Shown here: in pieces, positions 9,072-17,872 of the stretch
Layout: every line of letters begins with the position of its first letter
How positions within the stretch are numbered: the first letter of the stretch is position 1
From: Candidatus Accumulibacter proximus
GTDB taxonomy: Bacteria; Pseudomonadota; Gammaproteobacteria; Burkholderiales; Rhodocyclaceae
DNA: 64,000 bases
Direction of reading: 5' to 3'
Assembly (NCBI GenBank): GCA_016709675.1
Contig: JADJMH010000016.1
Coordinates: 185,763-249,762 of the forward strand
The notes under the pieces: model-generated
What the model was told of the DNA's origin: nothing
The model's database searches: none
Seen by the model: only the letters and a program-made list of their open reading frames with translations
Program-made: the position numbers and the translations under genes

Positions 9072-9135
9072 GCTTCCCCCCAGCACGCCGCCACCACCGC
9101 ATTCATCCAGCAAATTCGTCAGCCAGGAGAACCAG

Positions 9136-9762
9136 ATGAAACTCTTCATTTCACCACGGGCGCCCAACCCACGCCGCGTACTGATGTTCATTGCCGAAAA
9201 GGGGTTGTCCGGCATCGAGCGGGAGATCATCGACCTTGGCAAGGGTCAGCACCGCGACGAGGCCTTTCTCGCCCGGAGCCCGATGGCCAAGGTCCCGGTT
9301 CTCGAACTGGACGATGGACGCATGCTCGGCGAAACACGCGCCATCTGTACCTATCTCGAGGGCCTGGCGCCGCTGCCCAATCTGATGGGCACCGACTTCG
9401 AAGAGCGTGCCTTCATCGAGATGGCAGATCGGCGGGTCGAACTGTACCTTTTCGGGGGCTTCACCAACTGGATCCGGCACACCCACCCGGGATTGGCGCC
9501 GCTCGAACAACCCCAGTTTCCCGACTTCGGCCGCTCGCAGGGAGAAAAGGTGCGTGAGGTCGCGCACTGGCTTGATCGCGAACTCGCCGAACACCCCTTC
9601 GTTGCCGGCCAACGTTTCACCATTGCCGACATCACCGCCTTCTGCGCCGTCGAATTTGCCCGTGGTCTGGTGAAGTTCCAGCCCGCCCAGGAAGGGATGC
9701 CACATCTGCAGGCCTGGCGCGACCGCATCGCCGGGCGCCCCAGCGCCAGCGAGGGTAGCTGA
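9136..9762 (+). CDS. Glutathione S-transferase family protein
   Basis: 208 aa. The GST fold is shown by MKLFISPRAPNPRRVLMFIAEKG, the cis-Pro in MAKVPVLELDDG, the GETRAICTYLE glutathione-contact segment and the C-terminal FTIADITAFCAVEFA helix cap. The start at 9136 is preceded by AGGAGA (9125-9130); the open frame extends upstream through the previous gene, but this ribosome site decides the start. It forms a pair with the YfcG-like GST upstream and is only distantly similar to it. Likely cytosolic detoxification or redox function; substrate unknown. Confidence 0.86.
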   Translation: MKLFISPRAPNPRRVLMFIAEKGLSGIEREIIDLGKGQHRDEAFLARSPMAKVPVLELDDGRMLGETRAICTYLEGLAPLPNLMGTDFEERAFIEMADRRVELYLFGGFTNWIRHTHPGLAPLEQPQFPDFGRSQGEKVREVAHWLDRELAEHPFVAGQRFTIADITAFCAVEFARGLVKFQPAQEGMPHLQAWRDRIAGRPSASEGS

Positions 9763-9866
9763 CCAAGCGGCAGGGTCGGCGGTCAGCGACCTGCCACGAC
9801 CACCGGTTGCAGTCCAGCGCTCGCCCGGCTTGACTCATCGTTGCTGCGCCCTTCCGGAGACCCACC

Positions 9867-10715
9867 ATGGTCCAACGTCGAGTTCACACCCTCCATCACG
9901 CGCCAGCCACACCCTCGAAGCGACCACCGCTGCTCTTCGTGCACGGCGGCTATGTCGACGCCAGGTGTTGGCAGGCCCACTTCCTTCCGTACTTTGCCAG
10001 CCGCGGCTTTGACTGCTATGCACTGGACCTTTCCGGGCACGGCCACAGCGAGGGGCGTGCGTCACTGGACACGCTGAGCCTGGACGATTACCTGGCCGAC
10101 GTCTTGCAGGTGGTCGCGGATCTCGGCAGGACACCGGTGGTCATCGGGCACTCGATGGGCGCCTTCCTCGCCGAGCGCGTGCTCGAGCAGTCACTGGCCA
10201 GCGCTGGCGTACTGATGTCGCCGGTGCCGCCGCACGGCACGCTCGAATCGGCAATGACCCTCCTCATCCGCTACCCGCGATTCCTCCGTGAAGTCTCCAG
10301 GATGACCAGGGGAGCCTTCGACTCGGATGGCCTTCGCGTCCTCAAGGAAGTCTACTTCACGCCCGTAACAAGGCCCGAAGTGGTCCTGCGTCTGGCTCAA
10401 CTGGTGCAGCCTGAATCCCTGCGCGCCATCTGCGACATGGCACTGCTCTGCTGGCGCTGGCTACCGAAGGTGCCCGACCGACCGGTGCTGGTGGTCGGCG
10501 GCGAGCTCGATGCCGTTTTTCCGCCGCACATGGTCCGGCGTGTCGCCAGACGCTGGCAAGCCGAACTGCAGATCATCCCCGACGCCGGCCACGCCATGAT
10601 CCTGGATCAGCACTGGAAGGTCTGTGCGACCTGCATCCTCGGCTGGCTGGAGCGACTTGAAAGACGCCAGCCGATGACGCAATTCGCGCGCGATCAGTCC
10701 CACTGCCTGATCTGA
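9867..10715 (+). CDS. Alpha/beta hydrolase
   Basis: 282 aa. Standard alpha/beta hydrolase layout: oxyanion segment LLFVHGGYVDARCW, nucleophile elbow GHSMG (Ser), then GGELDAVFP (Asp) and DAGHAMILD (His) completing the triad. The lid region between the nucleophile and the Asp is about 100 residues. CGGAGA at 9855-9860 precedes the ATG. It has no signal peptide. The same orientation as the GST pair and the next gene suggests a loose operon. Such proteins include esterases, lipases and haloalkane or epoxide hydrolases; nothing here fixes the substrate. Confidence 0.8.
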   Translation: MVQRRVHTLHHAPATPSKRPPLLFVHGGYVDARCWQAHFLPYFASRGFDCYALDLSGHGHSEGRASLDTLSLDDYLADVLQVVADLGRTPVVIGHSMGAFLAERVLEQSLASAGVLMSPVPPHGTLESAMTLLIRYPRFLREVSRMTRGAFDSDGLRVLKEVYFTPVTRPEVVLRLAQLVQPESLRAICDMALLCWRWLPKVPDRPVLVVGGELDAVFPPHMVRRVARRWQAELQIIPDAGHAMILDQHWKVCATCILGWLERLERRQPMTQFARDQSHCLI

Positions 10716-10921
10716 GGTACGAGGCCTGACCTGGATCGCCGCAGCGACAGACAGAAAGGCCGGGTCCGAGTTTCCGTGCACGGCTGTCAGCGGGGCCGGA
10801 GCGGCAGCCGGCGTGCTCGCGGACAGCCGCTCTGGCGCAGCGTTTGACCGACCAGCAAAGATCAGGGATACTCCGCGGGCTTCGTCTGAAGCGCCAATCA
10901 CGCAAGGATTTTCACGCCGCC

Positions 10922-11698
10922 ATGCGCACTCGCCGCATCTTCCTGAATCGCCTTGATCCGGCACACGAGCCTGAAGATGCCGTGGTGGTGATCGACGTGC
11001 TGCGGTCCTTCACCACCGCTGCCTACGCTTTCGCCGCCGGCGCCAGTACCATCTACCCGGTGGAGACGATCGCCGGCGCCTTCCGCCTGCAGCGGCGTTT
11101 GCCCGATGCAGTGACCACTGGCGCCGTCGGCGGTGGCGACCCGATCCCCGGTTTCGATTTCGGCAACTCGCCGTCGGCGCTGCAGGGCGCCAGTCTCGCC
11201 GGTCGGCCACTGATTCAGACCACCGCCGCCGGCGTGCGCGGCCTGACCCGTTTCCGCCACGCGCGTGCACTGTTTGCCGGCAGCCTGGTTCTTGGCCGGG
11301 CCACCGCCTTGGCCTTGCTCGATTTCCAGCCCGACGAGGTGTGCTTCGTGATCACCGGCGAATGGGTCGATCGTGACGGCGATGAAGATCTGGCCTGCGC
11401 GGACTATCTCGACGCGCTGCTGCACGGTGAGGACCCCGATCCTGAACGCTACGCAGCGCGGGTGCGCGACTCCGATTTCGGTCGCCGCTTTCAGGCCGGC
11501 AACAACCCCAACCTGCCACCGGGCGATCTCGCTCTGTGCGCCCAGCCAGACCGCTTCGACTTCGCCCTGCTGGCCTCGCGTTCGGACGGGCGCCTGCAGC
11601 TCAACCGGTCGCGCGCCGGCCAGGAAAGTCCCTTGCCTGACGACAGCAGAGTCGCCATGGGTCCGCTCCGCAACGGCCTCAGGTTGCAGGAAAGCTAG
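10922..11698 (+). CDS. 2-phosphosulfolactate phosphatase family protein (ComB-like)
   Basis: 258 aa. It matches the ComB family: the N-terminal VVVIDVLRSFTTAAYAFAAGA, the GFDFGNSP motif, and the TTAAGVRGL motif, which are the Mg2+-site hallmarks of this fold. ComB hydrolyses 2-phosphosulfolactate in coenzyme M biosynthesis in archaea; many bacteria without that pathway carry homologues of unknown role, which is likely here. The ATG at 10922 was chosen because it begins directly before the conserved domain; an upstream in-frame ATG at 10844 adds 26 residues without family features. No other sulfolactate genes are visible nearby. Confidence 0.75.
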   Translation: MRTRRIFLNRLDPAHEPEDAVVVIDVLRSFTTAAYAFAAGASTIYPVETIAGAFRLQRRLPDAVTTGAVGGGDPIPGFDFGNSPSALQGASLAGRPLIQTTAAGVRGLTRFRHARALFAGSLVLGRATALALLDFQPDEVCFVITGEWVDRDGDEDLACADYLDALLHGEDPDPERYAARVRDSDFGRRFQAGNNPNLPPGDLALCAQPDRFDFALLASRSDGRLQLNRSRAGQESPLPDDSRVAMGPLRNGLRLQES

Positions 11699-11730
11699 CC
11701 GTTCCGTCACCCGCCCCTGCCTGACCGACG

Positions 11731-11822
11731 ATGGCCCGCATCCTTCCCGACGGCAGGCGAAAGCTCGCCGTCACCGGCGCCGCCCAGCGCGAGATCTAAA
11801 CCCTCGCCCTGCTCGCCAGCGG
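11731..11822 (+). pseudogene. N-terminal scrap of a helicase-like gene
   Basis: A 22-codon frame beginning MARILPDGRRKLAVTGAAQ ends at TAA, but the same frame continues after the stop as TLALLASG. I recall the pattern 'AQREIETLALL' from the start of bacterial NERD/UvrD-type helicases, with TAA in place of a Glu codon here. No further coding similarity follows. This is a weak call made by memory of the family start. Confidence 0.3.
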
Positions 11823-11877
11823 CTGCTGCCCCCGCCCCGGTCGCTACAGGCGCCAGCGCCGGTTGCCTGTAAACCGA

Positions 11878-12384
11878 TCAGTTGCCAGCCGGACCGCGAG
11901 GTCCGTAGCGGCCGCCCTGCCCCATACGTTCCAGCTTACCCTTGAAGAACACGCGCGCCTTCTCCTTCTGTGCCGCGTCAAGACTGTCGTATACCGCCAG
12001 CCAGCGGTCGCGGCCGGCCTCGCGCTGCTGGCGACCGCCATCCCTGAGATCGTCCATCTGCTTGAGGATGGCGCGCAAGTCGGCTCCCGGTTTGCTGACG
12101 GCGGCCAGCGCTTCCTCGCGGTGCTTGCGCATCTGCTCGCGCATGTCGCGCATACTGGTCTGGCTGAACTGCTCGGCGTCCTGCCAGAGCGCTTCCTGCC
12201 GGGCGTCGAGCTTGAGCTCGCCGTGCAGGCGCGACATGTCCTGCAGGTGATAACCCATCCCATGCTGCATGCGGCCGCCGCCGGCGCCGCAGCGCTCGGG
12301 GCTCATGGCGAAAGCCGCGCCGCCGGCGCCGAGCGCCAGAACCAGTGCAGCAACGAGAAGGCGGGGTGAAAACTTCGATTTCAT
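11878..12384 (-). CDS. Spy/CpxP-like periplasmic stress protein
   Basis: 168 aa. The N-terminal signal peptide (MKSKFSPRLLVAALVLALG...AFA) directs export. The mature part is charged and helical with two LTxxQ-like motifs (LDARQEALW and LDAAQKEKA), the hallmark of the Spy/CpxP family of periplasmic chaperones and stress sensors. The start at 12384 is preceded by AAGGAG; the frame stays open upstream without a better site. It is divergent from a response regulator / histidine kinase operon starting about 200 bases away. By analogy with CpxP next to CpxRA, it may be a target and feedback partner of that system. Confidence 0.8.
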   Translation of the reverse strand: MKSKFSPRLLVAALVLALGAGGAAFAMSPERCGAGGGRMQHGMGYHLQDMSRLHGELKLDARQEALWQDAEQFSQTSMRDMREQMRKHREEALAAVSKPGADLRAILKQMDDLRDGGRQQREAGRDRWLAVYDSLDAAQKEKARVFFKGKLERMGQGGRYGPRGPAGN

Positions 12385-12580
12385 GGTGAACTCCTTGGCT
12401 GAGGTTGATTGATCGCGACGAGCAGTTCTTCCTGCCTCTCTCGCGATGGAGCCATTGTCCTCTGGCACTCATTGCAAACGATTTCGTCGGCCGTGGTACC
12501 TGATTGCAAATTGTTTCTGCTCGTCAGCCAAACGCTGCTGGCGGCATAGAATGATCACCATCGCCCAACTGGCCAAAACC

Positions 12581-13297
12581 ATGCGAAAGATCCTCCTCGT
12601 CGACGATGATGCCGAACTGCGTCGCCTGCTCGCCACCTATCTGGGCCGCCACGGCTTCGACACGCTGCTGCTGCCCGACACCCGTCAGCTCGACGCCTTC
12701 CTCGATCGCTACCAGCCGCAGTTGCTGGTACTCGACCTGATGCTGCCAGGCGAGGATGGCCTGGCAGCCTGCCGGCGCCTGCGCGCCCGCGGCGAGACGC
12801 GGCCGGTGATCATGCTGACCGCGCGCGACGAACCCGTCGACCGGGTGATCGGGCTCGAGATGGGCGCCGACGATTACCTCGGCAAGCCCTTCGATCCTCG
12901 CGAGCTGGTTGCCCGCATCGAAGCCGTGCTACGTCGCGGCACCCGCCCGCCGGCCGCACCGGATCCCGAGGGAGGAGTGACGCGTTTCGGCGGCTGGCTC
13001 TTTGACCGTGGCACCCGCCAGTTGTCGAAAGACGGACAGGTGGTGGCGCTGACCAGCGGCGAGTTCGCGCTGCTCAACGCGCTGGTCGCCAACGCCAGCC
13101 AGCCGATGAAGCGCGAGCGTCTGCTCGAACTGACGCGCGGCGAAACGACCGAAGCCTTCGACCGCGCGATCGACGTCCAGATTCATCGCCTGCGTCGTCT
13201 GATCGAGGTCGATCCTGCACGCCCGCGCTACCTGCAGACGGTGTGGGGTATCGGTTACGTCTTCGTCCCCGACTCGGCGAACGGCGCCGCAGAATGA
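12581..13297 (+). CDS. OmpR-family response regulator
   Basis: 238 aa. Receiver domain 1-115: acidic pocket VDDDAEL, phospho-acceptor Asp52 in LVLDLMLPGEDGL, Thr in MLTARDE and Lys in LGKPFDP. The C-terminal winged helix (about 140-230) has the TSGEFALL and HRLRRLIEVDP...TVWGIGYVF features of OmpR/PhoB regulators. The start at 12581 (MRKILLVDDD) fits the family; an in-frame ATG at 12551 is an alternative, and neither has a strong ribosome site. Its stop overlaps the kinase start (ATGA), so the two are translationally coupled. Likely controls the divergent Spy-like gene and other envelope genes. Confidence 0.9.
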   Translation: MRKILLVDDDAELRRLLATYLGRHGFDTLLLPDTRQLDAFLDRYQPQLLVLDLMLPGEDGLAACRRLRARGETRPVIMLTARDEPVDRVIGLEMGADDYLGKPFDPRELVARIEAVLRRGTRPPAAPDPEGGVTRFGGWLFDRGTRQLSKDGQVVALTSGEFALLNALVANASQPMKRERLLELTRGETTEAFDRAIDVQIHRLRRLIEVDPARPRYLQTVWGIGYVFVPDSANGAAE

Positions 13298-14610
13298 CCC
13301 TGAGAGTCCTTCCGTCCTCGCTGGCGGGTCGCACCGTCCTGCTGGTGATTGCCGTGATCGCCGTGGCGGAATTCGCCACCTTCTCGCTCCTCGGGCATTT
13401 CCGCCGGACCTCACACGTCAATCAGACGGTCCAGCTGATCGCCGGGCAGGTGCGCCTGCTGCAAATCGTGCTGCCCGGGCTCGACCAGGCGGCCAGGCAG
13501 GCCCTGAGCGAGGCCGATGCCGGCGAGCAGGGACTGCAGTTGCGGCCGGATGGCAGCAACGTCCCCAGATACGAGCCGCAGTTCCCGTTCGCCCGCCGCC
13601 TTTCCGGCGATCTTGCCGAGCGTCTCGGCGAGCCGGTTCTGCTCCGCCACGGCGGCAGGGGTCAGCGCACGGGTCTGTGGATCGGCTTCATGGCCGGCAG
13701 CGAGCGCTGGTGGCTGCTGCTGCCGCCGCCGCGCTTCGAGCCACAGGCGCTGCCCTCGGATCTGTGGTCGTTTCTGGCGGTCACACTGATCGCCGTACTG
13801 CTGATCGCCGGCCTCTTCGTGCGCGGCATCGTCAGGCCACTGGCCCGTCTCGGTGAAGCCGTGGCGGCGACCGGCGATGGTGCGGCGCGCGCGGCAACGC
13901 CGGAAGGTCCGCTGGAAGTCAGACGACTGGCCGAGCGCCACAACACGATGCTTGGGCAGTTGGCGAGCGCAGCAGCCGAGCGGCGCGAGATGCTCGCCGG
14001 TCTGACGCACGACCTGCGGGCACCGCTGACCCGCTTGCGTCTGCGTCTGGAGCTGCTCGAAAGCGACACCGACCGAGCCGGCCTGGTGCGTGATCTTGAC
14101 GACATGGAGCGCATTGTTGGCCAGTGTCTGGCTTTCCTGCGCAGCGACGACACCGACCGAGCGCCGGCGCCACTTGCCCTGGCGACCCTGCTGATCGACG
14201 AGGTCGCCCGCCAGCGCGAGCTCGGTCGGCCGGTCGAGGTGAAGGTCAGCGAGGCGGCGGCGCAATGTCGGGTGGCGATCGACGCGGGCAATCTGCAGCG
14301 CCTGCTCGACAACCTGATCGACAATGCACTGCAGCACGGCGCACCGCCGGTCGAGGTCGACCTGAGCATGGCCGGTGCATCGCTCGCCACGCTGCGCGTA
14401 CGTGACCACGGGCCGGGAATCGCTGGCGCCGATCGCGAGCGGGCGCTCGAGCCCTTTGCCCAGATCGAGCCGGCCAGGGCAACCGACGGCAGTTGTGGGC
14501 TGGGTCTGGCGATCGTGCGGCGAATCGCCACCGGCTGCGGCGGTGAGCTAACGCTCGAAGATGCACCTGGCGGCGGGCTGGAAGTCATCGTCCGCTTGCC
14601 CGCCTGCTGA
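13294..14610 (+). CDS. EnvZ/RstB-like sensor histidine kinase
   Basis: 438 aa. Two membrane segments (about residues 12-32 and 160-185) bracket a periplasmic sensor region, followed by a HAMP-like segment. Then comes the dimerisation domain with phospho-acceptor His239 in GLTHDLRAPLTRLRLRLELL, and the ATPase domain with the N box (NLIDNALQHG), G1 box (VRDHGPGI) and G2 box (SCGLGLAIVRRIA). The HDLRAPLTRLRL pattern is typical of the EnvZ/RstB branch. The gene overlaps the response regulator by 4 bases. It probably senses an envelope signal, perhaps modulated by the divergent Spy/CpxP-like protein. Confidence 0.9.
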   Translation: MTLRVLPSSLAGRTVLLVIAVIAVAEFATFSLLGHFRRTSHVNQTVQLIAGQVRLLQIVLPGLDQAARQALSEADAGEQGLQLRPDGSNVPRYEPQFPFARRLSGDLAERLGEPVLLRHGGRGQRTGLWIGFMAGSERWWLLLPPPRFEPQALPSDLWSFLAVTLIAVLLIAGLFVRGIVRPLARLGEAVAATGDGAARAATPEGPLEVRRLAERHNTMLGQLASAAAERREMLAGLTHDLRAPLTRLRLRLELLESDTDRAGLVRDLDDMERIVGQCLAFLRSDDTDRAPAPLALATLLIDEVARQRELGRPVEVKVSEAAAQCRVAIDAGNLQRLLDNLIDNALQHGAPPVEVDLSMAGASLATLRVRDHGPGIAGADRERALEPFAQIEPARATDGSCGLGLAIVRRIATGCGGELTLEDAPGGGLEVIVRLPAC

Positions 14611-14829
14611 CCGCTTGCCGAGGCGGCTGCCTGCTCGCCACCACCCGTCCACCGGCCACTGGCGCCTTCGTCCCGGCAGCCGCCGGTCGCACCAGCGCTC
14701 GCCTTGCGTTATGCTGCCGGGCACGCTGACGGCGCCGGACGAAGTCCTCGCCTGCGCTCGCCTTGATCATCGGCGGGAACTTGCGGACACTCGCCGGGCC
14801 AAACCACACCCTCACAGGAGATACTTCGC

Positions 14830-15813
14830 ATGAACGAGCAGGAACAGAAAGCCATTCTTACGCTCAGCCTGATGGCTGCCTTCGCCGACGGCATGAAAGA
14901 CGAGGCCGAGCGTGCCGAACTCAAGCGCATTGCCGACGCCCTGGCCGGCGAGCGATCGATCAATCTCGCCGCCCTCTATCAGGATGTGCTGCTCAAGCGC
15001 GTGACGATGCCTTCGGCAGTGGCGGCCCTGACTACCCCTGAGGCGCGGCAGCTCGCCTTCGAGATGGCGGTCTGCGTCTGCGATGCCGACGGCGTTCAGT
15101 CGGCAGCCGAGCAGGCCTTCCTTGCCGATCTGCGGCGCACCCTGGCGCTCGACGTGCAGCAGGCGGCAGCCTACACGCAGCAGGCGGAAGCGATCGCAGC
15201 GCTGCCGGTGGCGACAGCCGCCGACAGCAGCGCAGAGATGGCGCCGCAGGCGCCGAGGGCACCGGCTTCGCCCGCCGCGGGCTACGCATCGACGATGAGC
15301 GAGAGCGAAATGGACCAGGCCATCCTCAACGCGGCGATCCTCAACGGGGCGCTGGAGCTGCTGCCGGAATCGCTATCGACGATGGCCATCATTCCGCTGC
15401 AGATGAAGCTGGTCTACCGTATCGGCAAGTCCTACGGTTTCGAACTCGACCGCAACCATATCAAGGATTTTCTCGCCACGCTCGGCGTCGGGCTGACTTC
15501 ACAGTATCTTGAACAGGCCGGGCGCAAGCTGCTTGGCGGCCTGCTCGGCAAGGTCGGCGGCGGCATGTTGCGCGGCATCGGCAAGCAAGCGGTGAGTTCG
15601 GGCATGAGCTTCGCCAGCACCTATGCGCTCGGTCACGTCGCCCGGCGCTACTACGCCGGTGGCCGCAGTTTCTCGACTCAGATGTTGCGCGAAGCCTTCG
15701 ACAACGTGCTCGGCGAGGCCAAGGGCCTGCAGAGCCGCTATCTGCCCGAGATGCAGGCCCGGGCGCGGACGCTGGATACGGCTCAGATCGTCGACCTGGT
15801 CCGACGTGGGTGA
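14830..15813 (+). CDS. TerB-like and DUF697-like two-domain protein
   Basis: 327 aa. The N-terminal ~115 residues are a helical TerB-like (tellurite-resistance type) domain with the repeated AFADG...EA and VCDADGV..AE pattern of acidic metal-binding turns. A Pro/Ala-rich linker follows. The C-terminal part (about 160-327) resembles DUF697/YcjF-type membrane-associated proteins, with GALELLPESLSTMAIIPLQMKLVYRIG and a glycine-rich amphipathic stretch LLGGLLGKVGGGMLRGIG. A clean AGGAGA site precedes the ATG. TerB-like proteins are linked to envelope or stress responses; no ter operon is nearby. Function remains unassigned. Confidence 0.75.
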   Translation: MNEQEQKAILTLSLMAAFADGMKDEAERAELKRIADALAGERSINLAALYQDVLLKRVTMPSAVAALTTPEARQLAFEMAVCVCDADGVQSAAEQAFLADLRRTLALDVQQAAAYTQQAEAIAALPVATAADSSAEMAPQAPRAPASPAAGYASTMSESEMDQAILNAAILNGALELLPESLSTMAIIPLQMKLVYRIGKSYGFELDRNHIKDFLATLGVGLTSQYLEQAGRKLLGGLLGKVGGGMLRGIGKQAVSSGMSFASTYALGHVARRYYAGGRSFSTQMLREAFDNVLGEAKGLQSRYLPEMQARARTLDTAQIVDLVRRG

Positions 15814-15885
15814 TCACCGCTGCCACGATGAGCGCGATGACCTCTTGCCGCTTGTCGGCCAACGCTGCCGGGGACCGACCGGCTG

Positions 15886-17439
15886 ATGCTTGACTTCGAT
15901 AATCGTTTCGTCCGCGATCTGCCTGGTGACCCGGAACCGCGCAACGAGCCGCGGCAGGTCTTCGGCGCCTGCTGGTCGCCGGTCGACCCGACGCCGGTCA
16001 CCGCACCCCAACTGCTGGCCCATTCGCGCGAAGTCGCGTCAGCGCTCGATCTGGACGAACAGGCGATGGCGGCGCCAGCATTGCTTGCAGCACTGGCCGG
16101 CAACGGCCTGTTGCCGGGGATGGTCAGCTACGCCAGCTGCTATGGTGGCCACCAGTTCGGTCAGTGGGCCGGGCAGCTCGGCGACGGCCGGGCGATCCTG
16201 CTCGGGGAGGTGATCAACCGCGCCGGACAGCGCTTTGAACTGCAACTCAAGGGCGCCGGCCCGACACCGTACTCGCGTCGGGCTGACGGACGCGCCGTGC
16301 TGCGCTCGTCGATTCGCGAGTTCCTGTGCAGTGAGGCGATGCATCACCTGGGGGTGCCGACGACGCGCGCGCTGAGCCTGGTCACCACCGGCGAATCGGT
16401 GGTGCGCGACATGTTCTACGACGGGCATCCGGTTGCCGAACCGGGCGCGATCGTTTGCCGGGTCGCACCCTCGTTCACCCGCTTCGGCCATTTCGAGCTG
16501 CCGGCCGCGCGCGGCGAGCGCGCTCTGCTGCAACGCCTGGTCGAGTTCACCATCGCGCGCGATTTCCCCGAGCTGGCAATCGACCCTGCGCACGGCCTGG
16601 CCGCCTGGTTCAGCGAAATCTGCGAGCGCACGGCGCACCTGATGGTGCACTGGATGCGCGTCGGTTTCGTCCATGGCGTGATGAATACCGACAACATGTC
16701 GATCCTCGGTCTGACCATCGACTACGGCCCCTACGGCTGGGTCGACAACTTCGATCCCGGCTGGACGCCCAACACCACCGATGCATCGAGCCGCCGCTAC
16801 TGTTTTGCGCGGCAACCCGCGATCGCGCGCTGGAATCTCGAACGACTGGCCAACGCGCTGGCCATGCTGACGCCAAAGCCGGACGCACTGCGCGAGGCTC
16901 TCGAGCGTTATGACGAAGTCTATGCCACCGGGTTCTGTACGGCATTTGCCGCCAAGCTGGGCTTTCGGCATTGGCTGCATGACGATGTTGATCTGCTCGA
17001 GGATCTCTTCGAGCTGATGCACCGGGCAGAAATTGACATGACCGAGTTCTTCCGCAGCCTCGCCCGACTGGACATCGAGCAGCCAAACATCGATGTGCTG
17101 CGGGAATCCTTCTACCGAGAAGATCTGTGCCAGCGCTTCGCCGGCGACCTGACGCGCTGGCTGGCGCGCTACGCTGCCCGCCTGCGGCAGGACGGAGAGC
17201 CGGCAGAGCGGCGCCTGGCGCGCATGAACGCCGCCAACCCGCGTTATGTACTGCGCAACTACCTGGCGCAGCAGGCAATCGACCGCGCCGAACAGGGCGA
17301 CGCGCAGATGATTCACGACTTGCTCGAAGTCCTGCGCCGGCCCTCTGACGAACAACCGGGGTGGGAAGCGTTCAGCGCCAAGCGACCCGATTGGGCAAGG
17401 CACCGGGCGGGTTGTTCGATGCTCTCGTGCAGTTCCTGA
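15886..17439 (+). CDS. selO: SelO/YdiU family protein adenylyltransferase
   Basis: 517 aa, close to the family length. SelO is a pseudokinase-fold enzyme that transfers AMP to protein Ser/Thr/Tyr residues and affects redox homeostasis. Family motifs seen: YGGHQFGQWAGQLGDGRA (ATP-binding loop), QLKGAGPTPYSRRADGRAVLRSSIREFL, HGVMNTDNMSILGLTIDYGP (catalytic and metal site) and the C-terminal SCSS. The terminal cysteine sits where some homologues have selenocysteine. The ATG follows CGACCGGCTG with no strong Shine-Dalgarno. The following gene starts 72 bases later on the same strand. Confidence 0.92.
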   Translation: MLDFDNRFVRDLPGDPEPRNEPRQVFGACWSPVDPTPVTAPQLLAHSREVASALDLDEQAMAAPALLAALAGNGLLPGMVSYASCYGGHQFGQWAGQLGDGRAILLGEVINRAGQRFELQLKGAGPTPYSRRADGRAVLRSSIREFLCSEAMHHLGVPTTRALSLVTTGESVVRDMFYDGHPVAEPGAIVCRVAPSFTRFGHFELPAARGERALLQRLVEFTIARDFPELAIDPAHGLAAWFSEICERTAHLMVHWMRVGFVHGVMNTDNMSILGLTIDYGPYGWVDNFDPGWTPNTTDASSRRYCFARQPAIARWNLERLANALAMLTPKPDALREALERYDEVYATGFCTAFAAKLGFRHWLHDDVDLLEDLFELMHRAEIDMTEFFRSLARLDIEQPNIDVLRESFYREDLCQRFAGDLTRWLARYAARLRQDGEPAERRLARMNAANPRYVLRNYLAQQAIDRAEQGDAQMIHDLLEVLRRPSDEQPGWEAFSAKRPDWARHRAGCSMLSCSS

Positions 17440-17511
17440 GCGCCGGCCGGGCAAGGCGCGCTAAAATGCAGCCCCATCTTCACCACTGGTTTCGACCAAC
17501 GAGGAACTGCC

Positions 17512-17745
17512 ATGCCCTTCACGCCCGATCTGGTCGATGAACTCAATACGCTGATCCATTTCGATCTTGGAACAACCCAGCAGGGAATCAAGATCCACAA
17601 GACTGCCGATCCGGCAATCATCGCAGCAACCCGGCGGCTGCATGCCAAGGGGCTGCTGACGCTGGTCGACGGCGGCTACCTGACAAGCCTGGGCCGCGAT
17701 GCGGCGGAGCACGCGCAGGCTGCACTGACCATCCTCCAGTCGTGA
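17512..17745 (+). CDS. TIGR02647 family small conserved protein
   Basis: 77 aa. MPFTPDLVDELNTLIHFDL..TQQGIKIHKTADPAIIAA..RLHAKGLLTLVDGGYLTSLG is the characteristic sequence of the TIGR02647 family, which has no known function. The C-terminal half resembles a small winged helix (strand pair GGYLTSLG). A GAGGAA site precedes the ATG. The last codons are part of an imperfect tandem duplication that runs into the downstream patatin gene. Confidence 0.8.
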   Translation: MPFTPDLVDELNTLIHFDLGTTQQGIKIHKTADPAIIAATRRLHAKGLLTLVDGGYLTSLGRDAAEHAQAALTILQS

Positions 17746-17872
17746 ACATTGTTTCCTGGTGGCGCCAGCTGCTCGCACTGCTTGCCACGGCAAGGCTGAC
17801 CATTCTCGAATCATGAACAGTGTTTCATGGCGGGGCCTGCTTCTGCTCGCACTGCTTGCCACGGCGGCGCTG
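17726..17872 (+). repeat. Imperfect tandem duplication (~70-71 bp) across a gene junction
   Basis: Copy 1 (about 17726-17796) contains the last codons of the TIGR02647 gene (LTILQS-stop), an overlapping GTG and a signal-peptide-like start. Copy 2 (about 17797-17872) repeats the order: LTILES-stop, overlapping ATG, then the real signal peptide of the patatin gene. Shared blocks include CTGACCAT, TGAACA.TGTTTC.TGG and GCTCGCACTGCTTGCCACGGC. The duplication leaves a 24-codon mini-frame (GTG at 17742, stop at 17814-17816) whose stop overlaps the patatin ATG. Confidence 0.8.

Noticed and set aside
8175..9242. 355-codon minus-strand frame opposite the two GST genes
   Set aside because: Both GST genes have clear folds and ribosome sites on the plus strand; this frame is an antisense shadow.
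13411..14409. 332-codon minus-strand frame opposite the sensor kinase
   Set aside because: The plus strand has all histidine kinase boxes in order; this frame has none of its own.
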